The notes beneath the pieces were generated by a model. That model saw only the letters and a program-made list of their open reading frames with translations, ran no database searches and was not told the DNA's origin. Source: Apoderus coryli (Eukaryota > Arthropoda > Insecta > Coleoptera > Attelabidae). Taken from it: a stretch of 64,000 nt of DNA. The DNA is taken from the NCBI GenBank assembly GCA_911728435.2, contig OU452204.1, positions 992,001-1,056,000 on the forward strand. The letters run 5' to 3'. Shown piece by piece: positions 10,671-21,635 of the stretch. Both the position numbers and the translations under genes were made by a program. Every line of letters begins with the position of its first letter. Within the stretch, counting starts at the first letter, position 1.

Positions 10671-10744
10671 ATAACCCTCAATGACTTTTTTCATAGATAA
10701 AACTACCACACAACGACTGGGAAATCCCGCAAGGGATTTCTTGT
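10671..10744 (+). repeat. terminal module T1 with end hairpin
   Basis: Reads TTATAACCCTCAATGAC, then ACTACCACACAACGACTGGG, and finishes with a hairpin GAAATCCC-loop-GGGATTTC plus TTGT. The same module occurs six times in the window (T1-T6). Confidence 0.85.
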
Positions 10745-11569
10745 TAATTATACTAACGAGTGCTTTTCGCGTCTTTGTCTAAAATGGGGAAAAAAAGACC
10801 AAAAGTGTGTGCGAATAAACGCAAAGGAACGCCGCACAGTGGGGTATTTGGCCAATTTAGCAAGACAAAATTATACAAGAAAGACACTAAGTGCAAAACA
10901 GGTTCTAACAGTAAGGTTGGTTGTATAATTACTAAAATTGATAAATTAGCTAAGTTTTCTTACTCAACGTAGATATACAGGGTGTCCTTGTCAAATATAA
11001 CAAGAAAACATCTAGGAGAAAATACTAAATACAAAATAGTTTTATAATGATCAAAAATATGGGTCAAATAGATTATTAAAAAAAAAAACAAACAGGGTGT
11101 TTTGTAATTTGGGGTGATTCGTGTATGTAACTTGATTAAAACACTGGTTACGGTATTTACAAAATTAAATATTTAATTACAGAACTTAATATGAATTTCG
11201 TATATTGAAGTACATTATTTACAATCATTACTAAACTTAAAATATGTATACAGTGTGGCACAAGATAAATGGTCGCCATAGTACCAGCAGACTAAATTAA
11301 AATATATATACCGTGTGGCACAAGAACAATGATGGTCGCCACAAGCACAGATTTAGAAGAAAATCGAGTTTCTAGATTTGTGGCCACAAGTGTACCAAAC
11401 ATTTTCACCACATTAGAAAAATTCTAGGGGAAAGATATTAATTGAAAATTAGTTACGTTTTTTTTTACAAATTTATCCATATACAGGATGTTCCAATTCT
11501 GACACCAACATACAACTAGCTTAGTTCTAAAAAAAAAATATGCAAACATAATCAGAGCCGCTAGGGGAG
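10745..11569 (+). other. intergenic, scattered CAGGGTG-type motifs
   Basis: No recognisable gene. Isolated ACAGGGTG-like decamers occur near 10977, 11092, 11251, 11310 and 11482, each followed by unrelated sequence, as in decayed tandem repeat. A 62-residue basic frame starting at an ATG at 10784 is unrecognised; part of its DNA (about 10828-10870) is found inverted at 17400-17465, so it is repeat rather than gene. Confidence 0.5.
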
Positions 11570-12691
11570 TTATTTGGCCTTTATCTTCTTCTTCGTTCGA
11601 TTATGTTGTGTAAGAGTTTTAATATTTTTTCCACGGGTAGGAGTGCTAGTAATATTTTTTAAAACCTGTGCGGCATCTCTTTTTCCTGTAGACTGGAGCT
11701 GACTGTGTGTAGCAAATAAAATCTCACTGCAGCTTACATTGCTTCTTAACTGTTCTGTTTTTCGCAACTTAGTGCGATCACTTGCAAGCTCAAATGCTTT
11801 TATTGGATGACCTGCAGTCTGCTTTGGTAGTTTGGGTAGTCAAGCCAATTTGTATTTTTTATCTAAGAACGTCTTTTCGTTATAGTGATCAGCTGTCCAT
11901 TTGCTTTTCATCTAGGATTTAAAATAAGAAAATTTTATTTTAACGTCTTTCATATCTTCTTCGGAATAATGGAATCGATTTTGCAGATGATGAAGAATAA
12001 AATCGTCCATATCAGTTTGTTCTCGCATAATGTTGAATAACTCCCTTTTAGTGATTAGAGTCACAAGTGATGGGTCTATAAAAAAAGATATATTGATGAT
12101 GTTATGATCTATTCGAAACGTTAAAACATTTTTTTTATTTTAAATGAATATTTGCAATAAAAATATCCAACACTTTTATTGATAAAGTATTATTATTATT
12201 ATTAGAGAAGTTTCAACTTTAGATTTTAAAGAATATTAAATCCAATGAGACAAAAAAATATGGCAACCTCTATTTTTGTATTAAAATAGACATAAACTAT
12301 AATAGTTTTAAAAACAATTTATATCAAAATAATTTTCGATTTGCAAAATTTTTTTAATTATGTATTTCGAACATAGTGCATAAAAATAGTGATGATTTCT
12401 TGGACACAGCGTATTATTAGAATGCCGAATTCACTAAAAAACCGGACAAAACCGGATGAGAATTTCATTGAGCTTGAAAGCAGGATAACTATACTTCATT
12501 CTAAAGTAAAAATTATAGCTGGGACTCGCTTGGAGATATAACAAATTTCTTATGGTTTTTTAAGTTCCTTATAAAAAATAAGAAATAAAAACACTATTTT
12601 TGTCAAATATGATTATTAAGAAAAGAAAAGTAAATAAAAGTGTACTTATGTACTATATATAACGTAACTTACCTGAAAGACTAGATTCCAT
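11570..12691 (-). pseudogene. unrecognised two-exon gene, broken
   Basis: Exon 1 at 12673-12691 is an ATG plus five codons and one base, followed by a consensus GTAAGT donor. An acceptor (TTATAG) precedes exon 2 at 12075, and joining the two keeps one frame all the way to a stop at 11570-11572 (about 174 codons). The frame has two internal stops, TAG at 11912-11914 and TGA at 11840-11842. The product is basic and hydrophilic, with a lysine-rich end. I recall similar sequences as the N-terminal part of uncharacterised, transposon-associated proteins of insects and Hydra, but cannot name a family. The intron is 597 bases. Confidence 0.5.
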
Positions 12692-12858
12692 CTTAAATTC
12701 TATTTAAAACAATGTCCAAGTACAAAAAAATTATCACACAAAGACACACTTTATATAAGGAAATACTAACTGAAACACATGCTCTTATATAAATAGTCAG
12801 ATATACACTAACCCTATGCACCTATGGGTAAAAACAGAGGTCCAAAAAGATTATTTTA

Positions 12859-13136
12859 TTAATGAAAAATTAAGAGGATTTCATGTCCGTAAATATAATA
12901 AATGAAAATAATTTCGTGGCAAAGCGGACTAAAATGTTGGCTTTACCTACACAAGGAATTTTGTTTAATTTAGCAGGGCTTCAGTCTAATTCGATAGAAA
13001 CCAGACCGAGGCATGGGTCGACAGGTACTGACGAATTCGTTTCGCTCTTGTTATGAGCTCGTCAGAGCACCATAGTCGCTGCCCATCACAAATATCGGCC
13101 TGCATTTAAGCACAATAATGTAATGTAATGTAAACA
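12859..13136 (-). repeat. 525-bp hammerhead repeat, inverted partial unit left of mariner
   Basis: Inverted relative to the main array and interrupted at 13137 by the mariner; it resumes at 15229. It contains a complete hammerhead motif on the minus strand and carries small differences from the other units (e.g. GGCTTC for GGCCCC near 12976). Confidence 0.9.
13024..13071 (-). ncRNA. type I hammerhead ribozyme motif, copy 1
   Basis: Minus-strand copy with the same core as the motif at 16115-16162 (CTGACGA, GAAA, GTC cleavage triplet) and the same stems. Confidence 0.85.
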
Positions 13137-13138
13137 TA

Positions 13139-13478
13139 CAGGGTGGTCCAACGAAAAGTTTGCACCTAGCTTTTCTCTTTTTTTTTGTAGTCGAATGCGA
13201 AAATGCTCGGACACGTCGATTTTGCTTTTGAGGGGGACACATTTTAAACATATTTTTCGATCTGCGCCTTTAACCCCCTAGCGGGGGTGAGTAACAACCC
13301 TAAAATTTTAAATGGAAAGAGGGGTCTAATGACATATCATTTGAAAGGACACAAAATTGTCTTTCTAATGATACCCTATTTGTCGAATTTTACTAAAACA
13401 GTTAATACGAAAACGACTTTAAAGACATTAAGCCGATAATTTTGGTATTAATGAGAAATACAAATAAGTTTTAATTAT
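13139..13478 (+). repeat. mariner left terminal inverted repeat
   Basis: Matches 14887-15226 in inverse orientation over about 340 bp, with few differences seen. Confidence 0.92.
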
Positions 13479-13708
13479 TACGACTGAAAACAACTACAAT
13501 CATTTCTAAATTATTTACTTTGAAGAAAAACGGGATTTCAAAAACACTATCTTATTTATCAGAACTAAATTCCTCACTAATCGTTTGCGTTTTTTGTTGA
13601 AATAAAAACTGCAGATACGTGTAGGAAAAGAATTTACACCGTTTATTTTAGTCTTTTCATTGATTCAGTTTGGTTGCTTCTCAAGTTATTTTACTTTTAC
13701 CGTACAAA

Positions 13709-14782
13709 ATGATTTATTCCATTCTAGAACGAGTTGAAATTGTTAAACTTTATTTTCAAAATAATAGTAGTGCTAGACTTACGGCTCGCTTATTTAATGA
13801 GAGACATCCCGATAAAAATGTGAATGATGTGTACGTTGGCAAGTTAGTTAAAAAGTTTGTAGATACCGGATCTGTCTGTAATGTAAAACACCAGCCGCAG
13901 AAACCGATCAGAAATGAAGCTGTGGAAGTCGCTGTTTTAGGGCATGTTGAAATGGATCATAGTCAAAGTACCCGTCAACTAGCTGAAGCCTCAGGTGTCT
14001 CCCGTTCGTCCATAATACGAATTTTAAAAGCGTACAAATTTCATCCGTACAAAATCAAATTAGTACAGGAACTAAATGAGGATGATCCTGATAGAAGGCT
14101 GCAATTTTGTGAAGCAATGAGCCAGCGTTTAATTGAAGATCCGCAATTATTATTTAACATTTGTTTTTCCGACGAATGCACATTTTATTTGAATGGAGCT
14201 GTAAATAGGCACAATTGCCGTTACTGGGATGACAGTAACCCACATTTATTCCGTGAGGTTCATACCCAGTATCCTCAAAAAATAAACGTCTGGTGTGGCA
14301 TATTAGGAAATCATATTATAGGACCACTTTTTATTCCTGGAAATTTAACTGGTGAAGTGTACCTAAACATGCTTGAAGACACAATTGATCCTTTAATAAC
14401 ACAAATAATAGAAGATGACCAAAATCATACTGCTGATCGGCTTTATTTCCAGCAAGATGGAGCACCTCCGCACTATGTGGCTCCTGTAAGACAGTTCTTA
14501 GATGACCGGTTCCCTGGACGGTGGATTGGAAGGAGGGGCCCAATTGAATGGCCTGCCAGGTCACCGGATTTATCGCCTTTAGACTTTTTTCTTTGGGGGC
14601 ACTTAAAAAATAAATGTTTTGCCACGAAGCCCGAGTCCATAGAAGATCTTCGCCAACGCATTACAGAAGAGTGCAGAAACATAACACCTGATATGCTACA
14701 AAATGTTAGAAATAGATTTGAACAAAATCTGTATTATTGTATGGAATCAAATGGGTCACATTTTCAACATTTGTTAATGTAA
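13709..14782 (+). CDS. mariner-type transposase, D,D41D spacing
   Basis: 357 residues from the ATG at 13709; an open 13-codon extension upstream begins at TTG and is unlikely to be used. The N-terminus (I-L-E-R-V-E-I-V-K-L-Y) resembles the DUF4817 helix-turn-helix head, followed by a second HTH near residues 80-115. The catalytic residues are D155 (FSDECTFYLNG), D250 (QQDGAPPHY) and D292 in the SPDLSPLDFF block: 41 residues lie between the second and third aspartates, giving DD41D rather than the DD34D of classical mariners. The frame is unbroken. It would act on the 340-bp ends in the nucleus by cut-and-paste. Confidence 0.93.
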   Translation: MIYSILERVEIVKLYFQNNSSARLTARLFNERHPDKNVNDVYVGKLVKKFVDTGSVCNVKHQPQKPIRNEAVEVAVLGHVEMDHSQSTRQLAEASGVSRSSIIRILKAYKFHPYKIKLVQELNEDDPDRRLQFCEAMSQRLIEDPQLLFNICFSDECTFYLNGAVNRHNCRYWDDSNPHLFREVHTQYPQKINVWCGILGNHIIGPLFIPGNLTGEVYLNMLEDTIDPLITQIIEDDQNHTADRLYFQQDGAPPHYVAPVRQFLDDRFPGRWIGRRGPIEWPARSPDLSPLDFFLWGHLKNKCFATKPESIEDLRQRITEECRNITPDMLQNVRNRFEQNLYYCMESNGSHFQHLLM

Positions 14783-14886
14783 CGTTTTAATAAATCAATT
14801 TAACAGCTTGTTTACTTTTTTTACAAAGCAATGTTAAAACTAACAAACATTGGAATGTACTAACGATTGCAGGTGTTTTCACTCGC

Positions 14887-15226
14887 AATAATTAAAACTT
14901 ATTTGTATTTCTCATTAATACCAAAATTATCGGCTTAATGTCTTTAAAGTCGTTTTCGTATTAACTGTTTTAGTAAAATTCGACAAATAGGGTATCATTA
15001 GAAAGACAATTTTGTGTCCTTTCAAATGATATGTCATTAGACCCCTCTTTCCATTTAAAATTTTAGGGTTGTTACTCACCCCCGCTAGGGGGTTAAAGGC
15101 GCAGATCGAAAAATATGTTTAAAATGTGTCCCCCTCAAAAGCAAAATCGACGTGTCCGAGCATTTTCGCATTCGACTACAAAAAAAAGAGAAAAGCTAGG
15201 TGCAAACTTTTCGTTGGACCACCCTG
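14887..15226 (-). repeat. mariner right terminal inverted repeat
   Basis: Inverse partner of 13139-13478; ends at CACCCTG before the TA duplication. Confidence 0.92.
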
Positions 15227-15228
15227 TA

Positions 15229-15695
15229 TATCATCTACATGTACATAGTAATGCATATCCCATACCATGCAGAGGCCGAACAAACTCAATGTATAGGTAA
15301 AACCAGTCGTATAAATAGAAATAAATATAAATAAAAATAGTATGAACACAAAACGCTAGCAGGAGACCATTTCATCCTTCTGCCAGCATCTCCCAAATAT
15401 TTGGGTTTCAGCAATGCTCGGACGGTGGTCTCCAAGCGTTCTGCCGTCGATGTTTAATGCCAAATAATGAAAAATTAAGAGGATTTCATGTCCGTAAATA
15501 TAATAAATGAAAATAATTTCGTGGCAAAGCGGACTAAAATGTTGGCTTTACCTACACAAGGAATTTTGTTTAATTTAGCAGGGCCCCAGTCTAATTCGAT
15601 AGAAACCAGACCGAGGCATGGGTCGACAGGTACTGACGAATTCGTTTCGCTCTTGTTATGAGCTCGTCAGAGCACCATAGTCGCTGCCCATCACA
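15229..15695 (-). repeat. 525-bp hammerhead repeat, inverted part right of mariner
   Basis: Continues the unit cut by the mariner and runs into the start of the next inverted unit. At 15695/15696 orientation switches abruptly to plus, making a head-to-head junction with about 125 bp of unpaired sequence at its centre. Confidence 0.92.
15629..15676 (-). ncRNA. type I hammerhead ribozyme motif, copy 2
   Basis: Minus-strand copy identical in core and stems to the motif at 16115-16162. Confidence 0.87.
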
Positions 15696-16114
15696 AACAA
15701 AATTCCTTGTGTAGGTAAAGCCAACATTTTAGTCCGCTTTGCCACGAAATTATTTTCATTTATTATATTTACGGACATGAAATCCTCTTAATTTTTCATT
15801 ATTTGGCATTAAACATCGACGGCAGACCGCTTGGAGACCACCGTCCGAGCATTGCTGAAACCCAAATATTTGGGAGATGCTGGCAGAAGGATGAAATGGT
15901 CTCCTGCTAGCGTTTTGTGTTCATACTATTTTTATTTATATTTATTTCTATTTATACGACTGGTTTTACCTATACATTGAGTTTGTTCGGCCTCTGCATG
16001 GTATGGGATATGCATTACTATGTACATGTAGATGATATATGTTTACATGTGTCTACTGTTGTGTATCCTATTGTGCTTAAATGCAGGCCGATATTTGTGA
16101 TGGGCAGCGACTAT

Positions 16115-16162
16115 GGTGCTCTGACGAGCTCATAACAAGAGCGAAACGAATTCGTCAGTACC
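16115..16162 (+). ncRNA. type I hammerhead ribozyme motif, copy 3 (reference copy)
   Basis: Stem I: GGTGCT (16115-16120) with AGTACC (16157-16162), one G-U. Core CTGACGA (16121-16127). Stem II: GCTC (16128-16131) with GAGC (16139-16142), loop of 7. Core GAAA (16143-16146). Stem III: A-C-G (16146-16148) with C-G-T (16153-16155), loop AATT. The cleavage triplet GTC ends at 16156. A further stem ATGGG/CCCAT (16100-16104 with 16169-16173), beyond an internal loop, extends stem I as in natural type I ribozymes. All invariant core positions (CUGANGA, GAAA, UH) are present. Predicted cleavage is after C16156, releasing 525-nt monomers. Confidence 0.9.
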
Positions 16163-16639
16163 TGTCGACCCATGCCTCGGTCTGGTTTCTATCGAATTAG
16201 ACTGGGGCCCTGCTAAATTAAACAAAATTCCTTGTGTAGGTAAAGCCAACATTTTAGTCCGCTTTGCCACGAAATTATTTTCATTTATTATATTTACGGA
16301 CATGAAATCCTCTTAATTTTTCATTATTTGGCATTAAACATCGACGGCAGAACGCTTGGAGACCACCGTCCGAGCATTGCTGAAACCCAAATATTTGGGA
16401 GATGCTGGCAGAAGGATGAAATGGTCTCCTGCTAGCGTTTTGTGTTCATACTATTTTTATTTATATTTATTTCTATTTATACGACTGGTTTTACCTATAC
16501 ATTGAGTTTGTTCGGCCTCTGCATGGTATGGGATATGCATTACTATGTACATGTAGATGATATATGTTTACATGTGTCTACTGTTGTGTATCCTATTGTG
16601 CTTAAATGCAGGCCGATATTTGTGATGGGCAGCGACTAT

Positions 16640-16687
16640 GGTGCTCTGACGAGCTCATAACAAGAGCGAAACGAATTCGTCAGTACC
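16640..16687 (+). ncRNA. type I hammerhead ribozyme motif, copy 4
   Basis: Exactly 525 bp downstream of copy 3, identical in sequence. Confidence 0.9.
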
Positions 16688-17164
16688 TGTCGACCCATGC
16701 CTCGGTCTGGTTTCTATCGAATTAGACTGGGGCCCTGCTAAATTAAACAAAATTCCTTGTGTAGGTAAAGCCAACATTTTAGTCCGCTTTGCCACGAAAT
16801 TATTTTCATTTATTATATTTACGGACATGAAATCCTCTTAATTTTTCATTATTTGGCATTAAACATCGACGGCAGAACGCTTGGAGACCACCGTCCGAGC
16901 ATTGCTGAAACCCAAATATTTGGGAGATGCTGGCAGAAGGATGAAATGGTCTCCTGCTAGCGTTTTGTGTTCATACTATTTTTATTTATATTTATTTCTA
17001 TTTATACGACTGGTTTTACCTATACATTGAGTTTGTTCGGCCTCTGCATGGTATGGGATATGCATTACTATGTACATGTAGATGATATATGTTTACATGT
17101 GTCTACTGTTGTGTATCCTATTGTGCTTAAATGCAGGCCGATATTTGTGATGGGCAGCGACTAT

Positions 17165-17212
17165 GGTGCTCTGACGAGCTCATAACAAGAGCGAAACGAA
17201 TTCGTCAGTACC
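17165..17212 (+). ncRNA. type I hammerhead ribozyme motif, copy 5
   Basis: Exactly 525 bp downstream of copy 4, identical in sequence. Confidence 0.9.
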
Positions 17213-17337
17213 TGTCGACCCATGCCTCGGTCTGGTTTCTATCGAATTAGACTGGGGCCCTGCTAAATTAAACAAAATTCCTTGTGTAGGTAAAGCCAAC
17301 ATTTTAGTCCGCTTTGCCACGAAATTATTTTCATTTA

Positions 17338-18419
17338 GAATATTTTATGGTTCTTTGTCTATCTGGCTTTATGATAGGTACATTTACTACCCATTTCTAA
17401 CAAATTTACAAAATTGAATTTTGGCGCGCTAAATTAGGCAAATACCCCACTGTGCGCCGGAGGCGTTCCAAGAGTGTTTCCTATATGGCAACTTTATTTT
17501 TTGCATCACCCGATAGGCTACTTATCAAAGCTGATTGGATGCATTAAAATTATGTACTTTAATCATTTATTTACCTCTGCAGAAACGAAATTAAAGTGTG
17601 AGAAGGAGGTGAATAACTTTTTCTACGAGGAAATTCAAGAAAACAACAGTACAAAACTGCAAAAAATGCTACTACTAAATCAATAAATTTACCTTTTTGC
17701 AACATCCACACATACAATAAAAGCATTTTGATTTATACTAGGCACTGTTCTAAACACGGGAGTGCACTTTTACGGTATGATACGGCCCTTTATTAGATTT
17801 TTAATTGTAAACTAAAAATGTTGGAAAATCTTCGAGACTTCGTACATCAACAACCTAGAAAAATTGCGAAAATCGCGGTTGCCACACTTTATTTAAACAC
17901 TTTCATCATAAACATATTCCTCATAGTTTCGTCAACAAATCCACACATTACGCAATATATTTACACATGGAATATGATTAGATACTTTTACGCAACTCCC
18001 ACAATAATATAACAAATATTAAAACATTATTTTATGTAAAAAAACTACTAATTTATACTTATTTTTATTTTACTGCTATTCTCATGAACGAAATCTGGCA
18101 GACATTAGAAAATTTATTCCCACCAGAAAGGTTACAATTTCATTAATAATACAAAAAAGTTCAATGAACCCGTTATATGTGCAGAGATATCATTGAAGTG
18201 GGAGGAGTTGAGTTATGTGCAGACGGGCTACAATTTCAATAATTACCTTTATTTAATATCTTATGCTTATGCAACCTCCAACACATCATTATGGTATTTA
18301 CGGTTGCATAACCTCTTCTATGGAATAAGACACTTTTCGATGCTCTTTAATTTTGTCTAAAGTAAAAAATTTGATGTTTTTGATGAGATTCAGTATATAC
18401 ATTTTTTTTAACATCAGCG
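17338..18419 (+). other. mosaic of repeat fragments
   Basis: 17400-17465 is an inverted match to 10828-10870. 17505-17910 matches the modules starting near 21636 and 30475, including a frame with A-E-T-K-L-K-C-E-K-E-V in all three; the 21.6-kb copy is preceded by a splice-acceptor-like TTTTTGCAG, so it may be a captured exon, but I do not recognise the protein. 17850-17905 matches 34930-34985 and, inverted, 27160-27200. The rest shows nothing definable. Confidence 0.5.
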
Positions 18420-21149
18420 ATAGGTGACTTTATTTTCTTTAAAAGAGAAATTTTTAGCATAGGTTTTAAACTTATATACAGGGTGAATCAAAAATGTATT
18501 TCCTATCGTCAAAAAAGTAATATTTTGAATAATTGTTTGATTTCTTTAGATTTCAAATCAAGATTTTTTTTAAAAGTTAAACTAAAAGCTCAAATTTATA
18601 TACAGGGTGAATCAAAAATGTATTTCATTATTTTAAAAAAAAAAGTAATATTTTGAAGAATTTTTAGATTTCTTTAGATTTCAAATCAAGATTTTTTTGA
18701 AAGTTAAACTATAAGCTCAAATTTATATACAGGGTGAATCAAAAATGTATTTCTCTATTTTTTTAAGACTTTTAGACATGCTGCAGAACCTCATCAGCGA
18801 TAAGTGACTTTTTATTTTCTTTAAAAGAGAAATTTTTAGCATAGGCTTTAAATTTATATACAGGGTGAATCAAAAATGTATTTCCTATCGTCAAAAAAGT
18901 AATATTTTGAATAATTGTTTGATTTCTTTAGATTTCAAATCAAGATTTTTTTGAAAGTTAAACTATAAGCTCAAATTTATATACAGGGTGAATCAAAAAT
19001 GTATTTCATTATTTTGGACAAAAAAGTAATATTTTGAAGAATTTTTTGATTTCTTTAGATTTCAAATCAAGATTTTTTTGAAAGTTAAACTATAAGCTCA
19101 AATTTATATACAGGGTGAATCAAAAATGTATTTCTTTATTTTGTTAAGACTTTTAGACATGCTGCAGAACCTTATCAGCGATAAGTGACTTTTTATTTTC
19201 TTTAAAAGAGAAATTTTTAGCATAGGCTTTAAATTTATATACAGGGTGAATCAAAAATGTATTTCTCTATTTTTTGAAGACTTTTAGACATGCTGCAGAA
19301 CCTCATCAGCGATAAGTGACTTTTTATTTTCTTTAAAAGAGAAATTTTTAGCATAGGCTTTAAATTTATATACAGGGTGAATCAAAAATGTATTTCTCTA
19401 TTTTTTTAAGACTTTTAGACATGCTGCAGAACCTCATCAGCGATAAGTGACTTTTTATTTTCTTTAAAAGAGAAATTTTTAGCATAGGCTTTAAATTTAT
19501 ATACAGGGTGAATCAAAAATGTATTTCTTTATTTTGTTAATGTGAAATAGTAATATTTTGAATAATTTTTTGATTTCTTTAGATTTCAAATCAAGATTTT
19601 TTGAAAGTTAAACTATAAGCTCAAATTTATATACAGGGTGAATCAAAAATGTATTTCTTTATTTTGTTAAGGTGAAATAGTAATATTTTGAATAATTTTT
19701 TGATTTCTTTAGATTTTAAATCAAGATTTTTTTGAAAGTTAAACTATAAGCTCAAATTTATATACAGGGTGAATCAAAAATGTATTTCTTTATTTTGTTA
19801 AGGTGAAATAGTAATATTTTGAATAATTTTTTGATTTCTTTAGATTTCAAATCAAGATTTTTTTAAAAGTTAAACTATAAGCTCAAATTTATATACAGGG
19901 TGAATCAAAAATGTATTTCTTTATTTTGTTAAGGTGAAATAGTAATATTTTGAATAATTTTTTGATTTCTTTAGATTTCAAATCAAGATTTTTTTAAAAG
20001 TTAAACTATAAGCTCAAATTTATATACAGGGTGAATCAAAAATGTATTTCTTTATTTTGTTAAGGTGAAATAGTAATATTTTGATTAATTTTTTGATTTC
20101 TTTAGATTTCAAATCAAGATTTTTGGAAAGTTAAACTATAAGCTCAAATTTATATACAGGGTGAATCAAAAATGTATTTCTTTGTTTTGTTAAGGTGAAA
20201 TAGTAATATTTTGAATAATTTTTTGATTTCTTTAGACTTCAAATCAAGATTTTTTTAAAAGTTAAACTATAAGCTCAAATTTATATACAGGGTGAATCAA
20301 AAATGTATTTCTTTATTTTGTTAAGGTGAAATAGTAATATTTTGAATAATTTTTTAATTTCTTTAGATTTCAAATCAAGATTTTTTGAAAGTTAAACTAT
20401 AAGCTCAAATTTATATACAGGGTGAATCAAAAATGTATTTCTTGATTTTGTTAAGGTGAAATAGTAATATTTTGAATAATTTTTTGATTTCTTTAGATTT
20501 CAAATCAAGATTTTTTGAAAGTTAAACTATAAGCTCAAATTTATATACAGGGTGAATCAAAAATGTATTTCTTTATTTTGTTAAGGTGAAATAGTAATAT
20601 TTTGAATAATTTTTTGATGTCTTTAGATTTCAAATCAAGATTTTTTGAAAGTTAAACTATAAGCTCATATTTATATACAGGGTGATTAAAAAATGTATTT
20701 CTTTGTTTTGTTAAGGTGAAATAGTAATATTTTGAGTAACTTTTTGATTTCTTTAGATTTCAAATCAAGATTTTTTGAAAGTTAAACTATAAGCTCAATT
20801 ATTTATATACAGGGTGAATCAAAAATGTATTTCTTTATTTTGTTAAGGTGAAATAGTAATATTTTGAATAATTTTTTGATTTCTTTAGATTTCAAATCAA
20901 GATTTTTTGAAAGTTAAACTATAAGCTCAAATTTATATACAGGGTGAATCAAAAATGTATTTCTTTATTTTGTTAAGGTCAAATAGTAATATTTTGAATA
21001 ATTTTTTGATTTCTTTGGGTTTCAATTCAAGATTTCTTTGAAAGTTAAACTATATGCTCCTAGAGGTTTTCTACGGGGTAACTCAAAAATGTTTCTATTT
21101 ATTTTCAATAATAGATAGAAAGATTTTCAGATTTTCAGCTCTGGCAATA
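18420..21149 (+). repeat. 130-bp tandem array 2, about 20 units
   Basis: Same monomer family as array 1. The first half alternates with a second monomer type containing ACATGCTGCAGAACCTCATC and CAGCGATAAGTGACTTTT (near 18780, 19160, 19275, 19400). The second half (19500-21050) is highly homogeneous, suggesting recent expansion. It ends with the same transition monomer as array 1 (21055-21149). Confidence 0.9.
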
Positions 21150-21429
21150 CTTTTTTTTAATTATTTTTTTGTAATTTTTTTTTTTTTATTTTTTTTTTGA
21201 AAATTTTTTTTTTCGAAATTTTTTTTTTTTAAATTTTTTTTTTTTAAATTTTTTTTTTAAAATTTTTTTTTTAAAATTTTTTTTTTTAAATTTTTTTTTT
21301 TAATTTTTTTTTTCAAAATTTTTTTTTTTTAAATTTTTTTTTTTTTTAAATTTTTTTCTTTAATTTTTTTTTTTGACACATTTCTTTTTCCTTGAAATTT
21401 TTTTTCTTGAATTTTTTTTAATTTTTTTT
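21150..21429 (+). repeat. T-rich degenerate tract
   Basis: Same position and composition as 10411-10670. Confidence 0.85.
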
Positions 21430-21502
21430 ATAACACTCAATGACTTTTTTCATAGATAAAACTACCACACAACGACTGGGAAATCCCGAAGGGATTTCTT
21501 GT
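21430..21502 (+). repeat. terminal module T2 with end hairpin
   Basis: Hairpin GAAATCCC/GGGATTTC with a two-base loop. The following 60 bases resemble those after T1, so homology extends beyond the hairpin at these two sites. Confidence 0.85.
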
Positions 21503-21635
21503 TAATACTTATAAAACGTGCTGTTCGCGTTTCTTTCTAAAATTGGGAAAAAAGACCCAATTTAGAGCCACTAAGGCTCCAGTTTTGCCGAAGGCGAAAC
21601 TGCAGCGCTGCCTATAATAGAAAATTTCCTTTTTG

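Larger units (their letters stand above)
13137..15228 (+). mobile_element. mariner/Tc1-type transposon with 340-bp inverted repeats
   Basis: The element spans 13139-15226 (2,088 bp) and is flanked by the TA duplication typical of IS630-Tc1-mariner elements (13137-13138, 15227-15228). Its ends start CAGGGTGGTCCAACG and form near-identical inverted repeats 13139-13478 and 14887-15226, unusually long for the superfamily. It sits inside a 525-bp hammerhead unit, whose sequence resumes immediately on the other side. With an intact transposase and near-perfect ends it looks young. Confidence 0.95.
15696..17337 (+). repeat. 525-bp tandem repeat with hammerhead, 3.1 direct units
   Basis: Unit starts at 15696, 16221, 16746 and 17271 are exactly 525 bp apart; the last unit is cut at 17337. 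Units are almost identical (one visible change near 15826). Each complete unit carries one hammerhead. The 72-residue frame repeated in each unit is not conserved for coding reasons that I can see. A tandem array with one type I hammerhead per unit is the organisation of animal retrozymes and of hammerhead satellites of schistosomes, newts and cave crickets. Confidence 0.93.

Noticed and set aside
15917..17185. A 72-residue frame repeated identically three times
   Set aside because: It is carried by the 525-bp repeat unit and spans the 5' half of the hammerhead; identity follows from the tandem repeat, with no independent sign of coding.
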